The notes under the pieces are model-generated. The model was given only the letters and a program-made list of their open reading frames with translations. It ran no database searches and had not been told where the DNA came from. 45,837 nucleotides of DNA, taken from assembly GCA_934700335.1 (NCBI GenBank), contig CAKUXM010000011.1, positions 1 to 45,837 on the forward strand. The letters are read 5' to 3'. Positions within the stretch are counted from its first letter, which is position 1; every line of letters begins with the position of its first letter. The translations under genes and the position numbers were made by a program. Origin of the DNA: an uncultured Candidatus Melainabacteria bacterium (GTDB lineage Bacteria > Cyanobacteriota > Vampirovibrionia > Gastranaerophilales > Gastranaerophilaceae). Of the stretch, positions 34,715 through 43,173 are shown one piece after another.

Positions 34715-34882
34715 CTATTTTGTTTCTTTGTGTACTGTGTGTCTTTGACAACGAGAACAGTATTTTTTTAATTCTAATCTTTCCTTAATGTTTTTTTTGT
34801 TTTTAACTGTTGTGTAGTTTCTTTCTTTGCATTCTTCACAAGCTAGAACTACCATTTTGTCAACTCTGCCTTTAATGCCCAT
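34715..34882 (-). CDS. rpmG: 50S ribosomal protein L33
   Basis: A 55-residue protein found by translating the minus strand: it begins MGIKGRVDKMVVLACEEC and ends HTVHKETK. Two CxxC pairs (CEEC at 15-18 and CSRC at 42-45) mark the zinc-binding form of L33. TAAGGAA precedes the ATG at 34882. It is the first gene of the rpmG - tRNA-Trp - secE - nusG - rplK - rplA cluster. Confidence 0.95.
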   Translation of the reverse strand: MGIKGRVDKMVVLACEECKERNYTTVKNKKNIKERLELKKYCSRCQRHTVHKETK

Positions 34883-34910
34883 AATTAAATTCCTTATTTT
34901 TTCATATTAA

Positions 34911-34929
34911 AATATACCGCAATTGCGGT
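34911..34929 (-). promoter_or_regulatory. Candidate promoter with abutting palindrome before rpmG
   Basis: On the minus strand a TATATT (34916-34911) lies about 28 bases before the rpmG ATG and is directly preceded by the perfect 14-base palindrome ACCGCAATTGCGGT (34929-34916). The position is that of an operator covering the -10/-35 spacer. No protein can be assigned. Confidence 0.4.
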
Positions 34930-34980
34930 TACCATACTATCATAAAATAAAAACAATAAAATGCAAATATTATGTAAATA

Positions 34981-35367
34981 TTAGTTAAAAAAGTCGTCTA
35001 GATTTTCTTTTTGGATTTTTTGTGCGTTTTCTCTTTCAGCTTGAACAGCTTTTTCATGCCTCATATTTTCCATATTCCAAATTTGAAGTAATTCAGTATA
35101 AACACTACCTCGTTTTAGCCATTTTTTGATATATTTTGGATCTTGACCAATTGAACCATAAATCAAATCACCTGTGTCTAGGGCAATTACACCTTCTGAG
35201 ATACCAATTCTTATTACAATATGAGGTACAGGAAATCTATCCATATCCATAGAAATTTTCAAATTATTATATCTGTGTTTGTCAATATTACGATTTTGAG
35301 GCGTTGACAATTCATCAATAATAAAATCTTTCAACATATTTGAATATCTGTACAAGCTATCAACCAT
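34981..35367 (-). CDS. Conserved-looking small protein of unknown function
   Basis: A 128-residue soluble protein that I do not recognise. The central part (about 35-90) has alternating strands (FPVPHIVIRIGISEGVIALDTGDLIYGSIG) and a basic KYIKKWLKRGSVY segment; the last 25 residues are a charged helix (AVQAERENAQKIQKENLDDFF). It follows the DUF711 gene by 8 bases on the same strand and so is probably co-expressed with it. Confidence 0.7.
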   Translation of the reverse strand: MVDSLYRYSNMLKDFIIDELSTPQNRNIDKHRYNNLKISMDMDRFPVPHIVIRIGISEGVIALDTGDLIYGSIGQDPKYIKKWLKRGSVYTELLQIWNMENMRHEKAVQAERENAQKIQKENLDDFFN

Positions 35368-35375
35368 AATAACCT

Positions 35376-36743
35376 CTAATTGTTTAAACTATGAATTGGA
35401 GCAGGAATTCTACCGCCACGACTTACAAAGTTTTGCGCAGATAGCGTGTTAATTGGCATAATAGGAGCTTCGCCTAATAAACCGCCCCATCTTACAATGT
35501 CTCCGACTTTTTTATCAGGGACAGGTATAACTCTTACAGCAGTTGTTTTTTTATTAATCATACCAATCGCCATTTCGTCAGCAATAATACCAGAAATAAC
35601 GTCTTCTGGAGTATCACCTGAAAGAGCAATCATATCCAACCCCACAGAACAAACAGATGTCATAGCTTCTAATTTGTCAAAAGTAAGATGTTTAAGTTTA
35701 GCCGCTTCAATCATACCTGCATCTTCAGAAACAGGTATAAAAGCTCCAGAAAGCCCCCCAACGTGAGAACTTGCCATAATACCGCCTTTTTTAACTGCAT
35801 CATTAAGCATAGCTAAGGCAGCGACTGTACCGTGAGCACCAACATCTTCAAGTCCCATAGCTTTAAATATCCCTGCAACACTATCTCCAATTGCAGGAGT
35901 TGGAGCCAATGACAAATCCACAACGCCAAAAGGTATGTTCAATCTTTTTGCCATATCTCTGCCAACGAGCTCACCTGTTGTAGTGATTTTGTATGCAATC
36001 TTCTTTATTGTATTTGCAAGTTCGCTCATATCAGCTTTTTTATCAAGTCTTTCAATTGCAGCTCTTACAACTCCAGGACCAGAAACACCAACGTTTAATG
36101 CACATTCAGGTTCTCCATAACCGCAGAATGCGCCTGCCATAAATGGATTATCTCCGGGAACATTACAAAAACTTACTAATTTTGCAGCACCAAGACCGTC
36201 TTTGTCTTTAGTTAACAATGCAGCTTTTTTAACGATTCCAGCCATTTTCAAAACCGCATTCATGTTAATACCCGCTTTTGAACTTGCCAAGTTTACAGAA
36301 GAACAAACTTTATCTGTGCACGCAAGGGCTTCTGGAATAGCTTCAATAAGAGCTTCATCACCCCTTGTACAACCTTTTTCTACGAGAGCAGAAAAACCGC
36401 CCACAAAATCAACTCCGACTTCTTTTGCAGCATTATCTAATGTTTTAGCGATTTTTACATAATCATAATTCTTACAAGCTTCGCCAATTAATGAAATTGG
36501 AGTTACAGAAATTCTTTTATTACAAATTGGAATTGAATATTCATTTTCAAAATCATTTGCATAAGAAACAAGATTTTTTGCGTATTTTAAAATTTTACTA
36601 TGAATATTATCACAAACTTTGTCAACATCGTCAGAAATACAATCTCTCAAGCTTAACGCAAGAGTAACAGTTCTGATATCAAGATTATACAATCTAATCA
36701 TATCAATGGTTTCAAGTACAAAAGATTCATTAATAACACTCAT
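35376..36743 (-). CDS. PFL/DUF711 (UPF0210) family protein
   Basis: A 455-residue cytoplasmic protein of the UPF0210/DUF711 family, which shares the fold of pyruvate-formate lyase-like proteins but has no established reaction. The family traits are seen: TVTLALSLRDCISDD near the start, Gly-rich motifs such as FCGYGEPECALNVGVSGPGV, GAHGTVAALAMLNDAVKKGG and SHVGGLSGAFIPVSEDAGM, and a C-terminal VRWGGLLGEAPIMP. Length is normal. AAGGGGT precedes the ATG and a minus-strand TATAAT lies about 33 bases upstream. It is divergent from glgA. Confidence 0.88.
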   Translation of the reverse strand: MSVINESFVLETIDMIRLYNLDIRTVTLALSLRDCISDDVDKVCDNIHSKILKYAKNLVSYANDFENEYSIPICNKRISVTPISLIGEACKNYDYVKIAKTLDNAAKEVGVDFVGGFSALVEKGCTRGDEALIEAIPEALACTDKVCSSVNLASSKAGINMNAVLKMAGIVKKAALLTKDKDGLGAAKLVSFCNVPGDNPFMAGAFCGYGEPECALNVGVSGPGVVRAAIERLDKKADMSELANTIKKIAYKITTTGELVGRDMAKRLNIPFGVVDLSLAPTPAIGDSVAGIFKAMGLEDVGAHGTVAALAMLNDAVKKGGIMASSHVGGLSGAFIPVSEDAGMIEAAKLKHLTFDKLEAMTSVCSVGLDMIALSGDTPEDVISGIIADEMAIGMINKKTTAVRVIPVPDKKVGDIVRWGGLLGEAPIMPINTLSAQNFVSRGGRIPAPIHSLNN

Positions 36744-36788
36744 AAATAAAATACCCCTTAATATATATATTAAAATTATATCACAAAG

Positions 36789-36817
36789 TTGGCAATAAAA
36801 AATAAGTTTGTTATAAT
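36789..36817 (+). promoter_or_regulatory. glgA promoter
   Basis: TTGGCA (36789-36794), 17 bases, TATAAT (36812-36817): a near-consensus sigma-70-type promoter. The start codon is 28 bases further on and has its own AAGGAG, so this gene, unlike lepA, has a leader. Confidence 0.75.
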
Positions 36818-36845
36818 GACAATAAAATTAATAAGGAGTATAAAA

Positions 36846-38294
36846 ATGAAAGTTTTATTTGCAGCTGCGGAAGTGGCACCGTTTTCAAAAGTCGGCGGAC
36901 TTGCTGACGTAATGGGTAGTATGCCAAAATTCTTAGAAAAGAAAGTTGATATGGCTATTTTTACACCATTACACGGTAGTATTGATAGAGAAAAATTCGG
37001 TATCAAAAAAATGGAAGGTATGGAAATGTGGATAGATTTTCAATACCAACCACAAAGATTTAATTTATATACTTGCAAAATGCCTGGAACAAAAATCGAT
37101 ATGTATTTTGTAGAAAATGAATGGTATTTCAGCTGTTTCAAAGATGTATATCCAAGAAATTTAGATCCAAGATATGAACACGAAAGATATATCGCATTTT
37201 CATTAGCAGTAATGGAATATGCTAAGAAATTAAACTTTAAGCCAGACATTATACACACAAACGATTGGCACACAGCTATGATTCCTGTATATGTACACAG
37301 CAATTATAGATATGATGACTTCTATAAAGATGCAAAAACAGTATTCCAAATTCATAACCTTGCATATCAAGGTATTTGGTTTGATGATGTTTTAGACTTT
37401 GCAAATATGAGAAAAGATATTGTTTACAACGAATTCGGCGTTGAACACTTTGGTCGTGTAAATTGGGTTAAAGGTGCAATCAACTATTCAGACAAAATCT
37501 TAGTTGTTTCTCCAAAATATGCAGAAGAAATTTTAACACCAGAATTTGGTGAAGGTATGGATTACACTTTGAGATGTCAACAACACAAAATCGTTGGAAT
37601 TCTAAACGGTATTGATTACACAGCTTTTGATCCAAAAAAAGATAAAAATATTGCAAAAAACTATGATGTTCGTTCGTTAATTAGTGGTAAAGCTGAAAAC
37701 AAAAAGAAATTAATGGAATACTTCTCATTAAAATATAACGAAGAAAGACCATTAATTGCAATGGTATCGAGATTAGTAGACCAAAAAGGTTTAGACCTAA
37801 TAAGAGCAGCAGAAGATGAATTAAAAATGATTCCTGCGGACTTTGTATTTCTAGGTTCAGGCGATAAAAACCTTGAAAACTTACTAATTTGGTTATCAAA
37901 TAACACACCTAACATCAGAGCACACATCGGATACGATGCAAAACTTGCAAACTTAATGTATGCAGGTTCTGACATGTTCTTAATGCCATCAAAATTTGAA
38001 CCTTGTGGATTAAGCCAATTAATAGCAATGAGATATGGTTCATTACCAATTGTAAGAGCTACTGGAGGATTGGATAATACAGTTGTTGGTACGCCACAAG
38101 AAGATGCCACAGGCTTCAAATTCTGGAGATACAACGCTTGGGATATGAAAGAAGCTATTTATTATGCAATCAATGTTTACCATAATAAAAAAGCCTTCAA
38201 TCATATGCAAAAGAACGCTATGAAATCTGACTTTAGTTGGAAAGTAAGTTCAGAAAAATACATGGATATGTACAGAGAATTATTAGAAAAATAG
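36846..38294 (+). CDS. glgA: Glycogen (starch) synthase GlgA
   Basis: GlgA is a GT5 glycosyltransferase that extends alpha-1,4-glucan from ADP-glucose. The 482-residue product starts at the ATG at 36846 (AAGGAG upstream); an upstream frame from 36789 overlaps the promoter. The GT5 N-terminal motif EVAPFSKVGGLADVMG contains the ADP-glucose-contacting KVGGL (about 15-19). Further on come HTNDWHTAMIPVY, HNLAYQG, NGIDYTAFDP and the C-terminal EPCGLSQLIAMRYG and RATGGLDNTVVG. It implies glycogen storage. It stands alone, with a strong terminator after it; other glg genes are not here. Confidence 0.95.
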   Translation: MKVLFAAAEVAPFSKVGGLADVMGSMPKFLEKKVDMAIFTPLHGSIDREKFGIKKMEGMEMWIDFQYQPQRFNLYTCKMPGTKIDMYFVENEWYFSCFKDVYPRNLDPRYEHERYIAFSLAVMEYAKKLNFKPDIIHTNDWHTAMIPVYVHSNYRYDDFYKDAKTVFQIHNLAYQGIWFDDVLDFANMRKDIVYNEFGVEHFGRVNWVKGAINYSDKILVVSPKYAEEILTPEFGEGMDYTLRCQQHKIVGILNGIDYTAFDPKKDKNIAKNYDVRSLISGKAENKKKLMEYFSLKYNEERPLIAMVSRLVDQKGLDLIRAAEDELKMIPADFVFLGSGDKNLENLLIWLSNNTPNIRAHIGYDAKLANLMYAGSDMFLMPSKFEPCGLSQLIAMRYGSLPIVRATGGLDNTVVGTPQEDATGFKFWRYNAWDMKEAIYYAINVYHNKKAFNHMQKNAMKSDFSWKVSSEKYMDMYRELLEK

Positions 38295-38319
38295 TTCACA
38301 ATTGAAACATAATCATAAA

Positions 38320-38349
38320 AAATTGCTCGAACACGGGCAATTTTTTTTT
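38320..38349 (+). terminator. glgA terminator
   Basis: A 10-bp stem (AAATTGCTCG with CGGGCAATTT, one G-T pair), loop AACA, followed by a run of nine Ts from 38341. It begins 25 bases past the glgA stop. Confidence 0.9.
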
Positions 38350-38399
38350 GACAAAATACTTTATTATAATATCAATTTACTTATTTAGGTGTGTGTTAA

Positions 38400-39719
38400 A
38401 TGAATATTTCATCAATTCAAAGTGTTGGATTTACAGCGCAAGCTCGTAATGTCCAAAACAAAACTGTTACTTCTCCAGTAGAAAAAGAAAGAATAAATAA
38501 ACCAGATGTCATGGCTTACATGAACAATATTGGCAGACAAAATCTGATAAAGCCAAATATGCACAAGACAATGGCTGTATCATTTACAGGTTGGTCTCCA
38601 GAAGCTCATAATAAACAAACAATTGAGCAAATGGTAAAAGTTATTAAAGACCCATCTGTTAAGAAGATTGCTGTATCAGGGCATACTTCACCAGACGGGG
38701 ATAGCTTTGGTACAACATTTGCAATGGCAAACTTAATTAACCAAGCAACAGGTAAAAAAGTAGATTTATTTGTATTCGGGGATAAATTCCCATCTCATTA
38801 TGATTATTTGAATACAAACCCAGATATCAATGTAATCGTTCACAAGCCCGGTAAAAAAGAACAAGCTGACAAATGCGCAGAAAAATATGGACAATACGAT
38901 TTAGCAATAGCATGCGACTGTTCAGAAACAAAATTAATGGCAGCAGATTACAGAAAAGGGGTCATGAACAAAGCAAAATACAGCATGAAAATTGACCACC
39001 ACCCATACAAAGAAGAATACGATCCAAAAACAGATAAGACATATAACAATAAGTACGCAAAAACTGCAAACTTAATTGATTCAACATTACCTGCAGCAGC
39101 CGAAATTGCAATGCAATTTGTTGAACCTTTAGGTTTAAAACCTGAAAATTTAAGAAAAGAAACCAAAGATGCAATGTTTACTGGCATGTTAACAGATACC
39201 GGTTGTTTCAAATATGCAAATACACCAATGACATTTGAAGATGCAGCATTATTAATGAAAGCCGGAGTTAACAATAGAGAAGTTAATTTAAATGCAATGG
39301 GCAATACTCCTCAAGTTGTTTTAAATGCTGAAAAAATCACATTGGGCAAAATCAAACACTCAGATAACGGCAAAATTGCGTACTTTATAGAAGATGAAGA
39401 TATTAAAAATGCTAAAAAAGCTTGTAAAGAAGCCGGTTTTGGTCAAGAAGGTAAAGATGCAGTAAAAAATGTCTGCGGAAGATTACCAGAGCTTGAAGGA
39501 GTAGAAGTAGGTTTTAAAGTTGCAGAATTTGGAACAAAAGCTGCATTCTCAATTAGAAGCAGAAGCTTTGATGTTTCAAAAATCGCTCAAAAATATCAAG
39601 GTGGGGGACACAAAAACGCAGCAGCCTTCTCAATTGAAAAACAAGGTAGAACAACAGAACAAGTTGTAGCTGATTTAATTAAAGAATTAAACCAATCAAT
39701 GGACGAAGCAAAAGTATAA
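38400..39719 (+). CDS. NrnA-like DHH/DHHA1 phosphoesterase with N-terminal extension
   Basis: A 439-residue protein. From about residue 75 it is a DHH-family phosphoesterase: HTSPDGDSFGT (motif I-II), ACDCSETKLM (motif III) and KIDHHPYKEEY (the DHH motif), then a DHHA1 domain ending in QGGGHKNAAAFSI. Members such as NrnA degrade short oligoribonucleotides (nanoRNA) and 3',5'-phosphoadenosine phosphate. NrnA is normally about 315-330 residues; here a 75-residue Ser/Asn/Thr-rich, seemingly disordered N-terminal part is added, which carries two short motifs, VGFTAQA and VSFTGW. AGGTGTG provides a ribosome site. A terminator overlaps the 3' side. Confidence 0.9.
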   Translation: MNISSIQSVGFTAQARNVQNKTVTSPVEKERINKPDVMAYMNNIGRQNLIKPNMHKTMAVSFTGWSPEAHNKQTIEQMVKVIKDPSVKKIAVSGHTSPDGDSFGTTFAMANLINQATGKKVDLFVFGDKFPSHYDYLNTNPDINVIVHKPGKKEQADKCAEKYGQYDLAIACDCSETKLMAADYRKGVMNKAKYSMKIDHHPYKEEYDPKTDKTYNNKYAKTANLIDSTLPAAAEIAMQFVEPLGLKPENLRKETKDAMFTGMLTDTGCFKYANTPMTFEDAALLMKAGVNNREVNLNAMGNTPQVVLNAEKITLGKIKHSDNGKIAYFIEDEDIKNAKKACKEAGFGQEGKDAVKNVCGRLPELEGVEVGFKVAEFGTKAAFSIRSRSFDVSKIAQKYQGGGHKNAAAFSIEKQGRTTEQVVADLIKELNQSMDEAKV

Positions 39720-39740
39720 TTAAATAAGTAATAGTAGATT

Positions 39741-39772
39741 AAAATGGGCAATAGAAATGTTGTCCATTTTTT
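39741..39772 (+). terminator. Terminator after the NrnA-like gene
   Basis: An 11-bp stem (AAAATGGGCAA with TTGTCCATTTT, one G-T pair), an 8-base loop and six Ts in the tail. It ends exactly where the longest ispH frame begins (ATG at 39773), which argues that the real ispH start is further downstream. Confidence 0.8.
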
Positions 39773-39859
39773 ATGCTTGAAATTTATGTATTTTTATTAT
39801 TTAATAATCTTACTGCGAAGGAAACTTTGCTAGTCTTAAAGAAAGTAGGACAATATTTA

Positions 39860-40729
39860 TTGTCAAAAGAAATTAAATTAGCTAAATATGCAGGTTTTTG
39901 TTACGGAGTAAAAAGAGCCGTTTTAACTGCTAAGAAATTAAAAGAAGAAAACCCAGATAAGAAGGTTTGTATTTTTGGTGAACTAATTCATAATGCAGAT
40001 GTTATTCGTGAATTAGAAAATCTTGGTATTATAACTTTATACGAAATCCCTGAACATGTTGAAAACGCTATATGTATAATTAGAAGTCATGGTGCTACTC
40101 CAGAGATTTTGAAACAATTAGAAAATGCTGGGTTTGAAATACACGATTTAACTTGCCTTGACGTTAAAAAAGTTCAACAAAAAGCAATGGAACTTGTTAA
40201 AGATGCTTATTTCTTAATCATTGTTGGAAAAGCTGAACACCCAGAAGTTATGGCAATTAAAGCGCATGCAGAACAGTTTGGAGAAAACATTCTTGTTGCA
40301 AGTTCGGTAGAAGAATTAAAACAACACGCTGATGAAATAAAATCACAAAAAATTGGCGTCGTTGTTCAAACAACACAAAGAATGGAAACTTTGAATTCAA
40401 TTGTGGAATACCTACTTTCTATTTCAAAAGAATTAAAGATTTATAATACAATATGTTTAAGTACAAGCCACAGACAAAATGAAGCAAGAGAATTAGCAAA
40501 AGAAAACGACTTAGTATTAGTTGTTGGTTCTAAAAAGAGCGCTAACACAACACACTTGGCAGAAATTTTGACAGATTTAGCTAAAACCATTCATATTGAA
40601 AACGCAGATGAATTAGAAAACTACAAAGAAATAATTAATTCATCTAAAAAAATAGCAGTAACAGCAGGTGCTTCAACACCTGATTACATCATAGAAAACG
40701 TAATTAATACTATTAAAGGAGGCAAATAA
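39860..40729 (+). CDS. ispH: HMBPP reductase IspH (LytB)
   Basis: IspH makes IPP and DMAPP from HMBPP, the last step of the MEP pathway, with a [4Fe-4S] cluster. The three cluster cysteines are in GFCYGVKRAV, DLTCLDVKKVQ and NTICLSTSHRQNEA. Substrate contacts are seen in IHNADVIREL, IRSHGA, AEHPEV and VVQTTQ, and the SANTTHLAE motif closes the site. I place the start at the TTG at 39860, which gives 289 residues (normal) and has AGGA 9 bases upstream; an ATG at 39773 would add 29 residues and lies right on the end of a terminator. AAAGGAGG at its end serves rpsA, with two bases between the genes. Confidence 0.92.
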   Translation: MSKEIKLAKYAGFCYGVKRAVLTAKKLKEENPDKKVCIFGELIHNADVIRELENLGIITLYEIPEHVENAICIIRSHGATPEILKQLENAGFEIHDLTCLDVKKVQQKAMELVKDAYFLIIVGKAEHPEVMAIKAHAEQFGENILVASSVEELKQHADEIKSQKIGVVVQTTQRMETLNSIVEYLLSISKELKIYNTICLSTSHRQNEARELAKENDLVLVVGSKKSANTTHLAEILTDLAKTIHIENADELENYKEIINSSKKIAVTAGASTPDYIIENVINTIKGGK

Positions 40730-40731
40730 TT

Positions 40732-41790
40732 ATGGCAGAAAAAACTATGGACGAATTTGAACAATTGTTAGAAGAAACATTTTCAAAAAGTTACTCTGTA
40801 GCTGATATCGTAGAAGGCACAGTTATCAGAAAAGAAGCTGACGGTTACTTAGTAAGCGTTAAAGGTATCAAAACAGAAGCTTACCTACCAAACAAAGAAG
40901 TTTCAAGCTCAGAGGAAGAAGCTGAAGAACTACAAATTGGTGATGTAAGAGAATTTTACGTATTAAAAGAAGAAAACGACGACGAAGCAATGCAACTATC
41001 ATTGAAGAGAATCGCATTTGCTCAAAGCTGGGCTCAACTTAATGATGCAAAAGTTAATGGTGATACAATCCTTGCAAAAGTTGTTTCTATCGTTAAAGGT
41101 GGCGTTTTAGTAGACGTTGCTGGCTTAAAAGGTTTCATTCCTTCAAGTCAATTAAGAACTGGTACTCCATTTGAAGGTTTAATTGACCAAAAAATTGAAG
41201 TTAAAGTTCTTGAAGCTGATCCAAAGAAAAACAAACTTATCTTATCTCAAAGAATGGCTGTTGCAGAACAAAGAAACCAAGTTGTTGACAACGTAATTTC
41301 ATCTTTAGAAGAAGATATGGTTGTAAAAGGTAACGTTGTAAGAATCACTGATTTTGGTGCATTCGTTGATATTAACGGTATTGATGGTTTATTACCAATT
41401 TCTGAAATTTCTTGGCAAAGAATTAAACACCCATCAGATGTTTTAACATTGGGTGATACAATTGAAGTTAAAATCATTAAAATTGATACAGACTTAAAGA
41501 GAATTTCATTAAGCTTAAAGAGAATGAGCGAAAACCCATGGTTACAAATTGAAGGTAAATTTGAAGAAGGTCAAGTAATCAAAGGTACTGTAAATAAAGT
41601 TGTAAGCTTTGGAGCTTTCATTAACATCTTCCCTGGAGTTGAAGCTTTATTACCAGTTGCTGAAATTTCAGATGAAAACGTTAATCCATTCAATATGTTC
41701 AAAGTTGGCGACGAAATTGAAGTATTAATCAAAAAATTCACACCACAAGAACACAGAATTGCATTAAGCATTAAAGATATTCAAAAATAA
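40732..41790 (+). CDS. rpsA: 30S ribosomal protein S1
   Basis: S1 binds mRNA and helps the 30S subunit start on structured messages. The 352-residue product has four S1 (OB-fold) domains at about 19-90, 105-172, 192-260 and 280-350; the last two carry the best motifs (VVRITDFGAFVDINGIDGLLP and VNKVVSFGAFINIFPGVEALLP shortened here to family pattern). E. coli S1 has six domains; shorter forms are common in cyanobacteria and Firmicutes. It is directly downstream of ispH with an AAAGGAGG ribosome site; an ispH-rpsA pairing is also known in other bacteria as a fusion or operon. A strong terminator follows. Confidence 0.93.
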   Translation: MAEKTMDEFEQLLEETFSKSYSVADIVEGTVIRKEADGYLVSVKGIKTEAYLPNKEVSSSEEEAEELQIGDVREFYVLKEENDDEAMQLSLKRIAFAQSWAQLNDAKVNGDTILAKVVSIVKGGVLVDVAGLKGFIPSSQLRTGTPFEGLIDQKIEVKVLEADPKKNKLILSQRMAVAEQRNQVVDNVISSLEEDMVVKGNVVRITDFGAFVDINGIDGLLPISEISWQRIKHPSDVLTLGDTIEVKIIKIDTDLKRISLSLKRMSENPWLQIEGKFEEGQVIKGTVNKVVSFGAFINIFPGVEALLPVAEISDENVNPFNMFKVGDEIEVLIKKFTPQEHRIALSIKDIQK

Positions 41791-41813
41791 GTTTTAAACT
41801 TTTGAATTAAGAA

Positions 41814-41846
41814 AAAGGAGTTGTTAGATTTTCTAATGACTCCTTT
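41814..41846 (+). terminator. rpsA terminator
   Basis: A 15-bp stem (AAAGGAGTTGTTAGA with its partner, two G-T pairs) around a 3-base loop, followed by ATTTTTG. It starts 23 bases past the rpsA stop. Confidence 0.9.
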
Positions 41847-41920
41847 ATTTTTGAGTTTAAAATTTAATGAAATGTGGAATATTACACATGTAACACTCCG
41901 AAATAAAAGTGAAGTGAACG

Positions 41921-42382
41921 ATGCCCCAAGTTTTGTTATTAAACAATGACAATCAGCCACTCCAATATACAAGTTGGAGACGAGCCGTAGTATTATTATT
42001 AAAGGGCAAGGCAGAGGTAGAAGAAACTATTAAGCATATTGAAGATTACATTAGGGTTGGGGAATACTATATCCCTAAATGTATAAGATTAAAAGAACAA
42101 ATGGCAATTCCGCATAAGGAATTGCCATTTTCACGTACAAATATTTTCAAAAGGGATAATTATACTTGCCAGTATTGTGGAAAACATCTTGAAAAGGACG
42201 AATTAACACTTGATCATGTATTTCCAAAATCAAGAATGGGACCCGATATTTGGGAAAACTTGGTTACTTGTTGTAAAGAATGCAACCAAAAGAAAGCAAA
42301 TAGGACACCAAAAGAAGCACACATGAAATTGCTAAAACGCCCAGTACGTCCTACGATGGAAGATTTGGACATGAGTGCGTAA
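41921..42382 (+). CDS. HNH endonuclease family protein
   Basis: A 153-residue protein. The N-terminal half begins VLLLNNDNQPLQYTSWRRAV with LLLKGKAEVEE, the arrangement seen in a very widespread group of stand-alone bacterial HNH proteins. The nuclease fold is at about 80-130: two CxxC zinc pairs (CQYC and CKEC) around LTLDHVFPKSR, whose DH is the catalytic/metal-binding part, then WENLVTCCKECNQKK. The biological role of this group is not firmly known; it is common in cyanobacteria and not tied to phages. It stands alone between the rpsA terminator and a repeat. Confidence 0.88.
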   Translation: MPQVLLLNNDNQPLQYTSWRRAVVLLLKGKAEVEETIKHIEDYIRVGEYYIPKCIRLKEQMAIPHKELPFSRTNIFKRDNYTCQYCGKHLEKDELTLDHVFPKSRMGPDIWENLVTCCKECNQKKANRTPKEAHMKLLKRPVRPTMEDLDMSA

Positions 42383-42400
42383 TAATCTGCCATTATCATA

Positions 42401-42504
42401 GTCATTCCGTGCCTGACACGGAATCTGAGGTCTCTGAATAGTCAATTTAGACTTTGGTAAAACTCCAAAATATCAGATGCTGAATCAAGTTCAGCATGAC
42501 AGAA
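42401..42504. repeat. REP-like intergenic element, copy A
   Basis: A two-hairpin element. The first hairpin is ATTCCGTG/CACGGAAT (42404-42424) with loop CCTGA; the second is ATGCTGAA/TTCAGCAT (42477-42497) with loop TCAAG. Its first 87 bases match 45685-45771 with about eight differences, and the hairpin-forming changes keep pairing (G-T). It lies just after the HNH gene. Confidence 0.85.
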
Positions 42505-42505
42505 T

Positions 42506-42534
42506 AAAAAAAAAAATCTGCGACGAATCGCAGA
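42506..42534 (-). terminator. Terminator of the 42614-43072 gene
   Basis: Stem TCTGCG/CGCAGA (42517-42534) with a 6-base loop. On the minus strand it is followed by eleven Ts, the complement of the A-run at 42506-42516. It lies about 80 bases past the stop codon of the leftward coiled-coil gene. Confidence 0.75.
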
Positions 42535-42613
42535 TATACAAACCATAATTTTTTAAAGAGAGAGCGAAATTTTTGTAAAGTCCTCACTCTCTAAGACTTT
42601 TTAAGCCTATTTA

Positions 42614-43072
42614 TTAGCCTCCGCCGTAGCACCACATTTTCATATCTGAGCTAATATTGTTTTGAACAAGTTTTTCTTGTGACTCAATTTCAGAACCTAA
42701 TAATTTCAATTGTGATTCTAATGAATCTTGTTCTGCATCTAATCTTTGGTCTTCAATTTGATATTGTTGATAATATGTATCATTTTTATATGAAACTTCA
42801 GATAATTTTGAATTTTTTGTAATACTAGAAGTAGTATAAGAGTTAATTAACTTGTACAATTCAGAGCGATCATTAATATTCTTTTGTTTATCATCAGCAC
42901 TTAAGTTGTTCCAATTTTGAATATTTTTATTTTGAGCCTCAACTGTAGCTTGACGACCTTTCATTTGAGAAGTAACATTGTCTTTTGTTGCAGACAATAA
43001 AATTTGTTGAAATTGCAACTGAGATTGCTTTTTCTTTAATACTCTTTTGTTAATATCTGCAGCAATAAACAT
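42614..43072 (-). CDS. Coiled-coil protein of unknown function, paralog B
   Basis: A 152-residue Gln/Ser/Asn-rich helical protein without a signal peptide. Residues about 10-50 and 90-140 are predicted coiled coils by heptad pattern; the C-terminus ends in an unusual MKMWCYGGG. It shares spaced residues with the product of 243-842 in both halves (R..L..K..QL......LS near the start, SQL.L...E..S..K near the end), so the two look like members of one lineage-specific family. Function is unknown. Clear ribosome site is weak (AGTAAT region). Its neighbours are a receiver-domain protein and repeats. Confidence 0.7.
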   Translation of the reverse strand: MFIAADINKRVLKKKQSQLQFQQILLSATKDNVTSQMKGRQATVEAQNKNIQNWNNLSADDKQKNINDRSELYKLINSYTTSSITKNSKLSEVSYKNDTYYQQYQIEDQRLDAEQDSLESQLKLLGSEIESQEKLVQNNISSDMKMWCYGGG

Positions 43073-43173
43073 ATTACTAATCCTTTACACTATCTTTTAC
43101 ATTTATATAAAGTATCTAAAAATTTCCGAATTTCAATATTACAAAATATTGTTACATTCCTTTACAAATATTT

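Noticed and set aside
37661..38134. 157-codon minus-strand frame inside glgA
   Set aside because: Shadow of a strongly conserved gene; no ribosome site and no recognisable motif.
38948..39304. 118-codon minus-strand frame inside the NrnA-like gene
   Set aside because: It is antisense to the DHH and DHHA1 domains and has shadow-type composition.
39773..39859. N-terminal 29 residues of the longest IspH frame
   Set aside because: The ATG directly follows a terminator T-run, and the residues do not fit the family; a TTG with AGGA upstream at 39860 gives a normal-length IspH.
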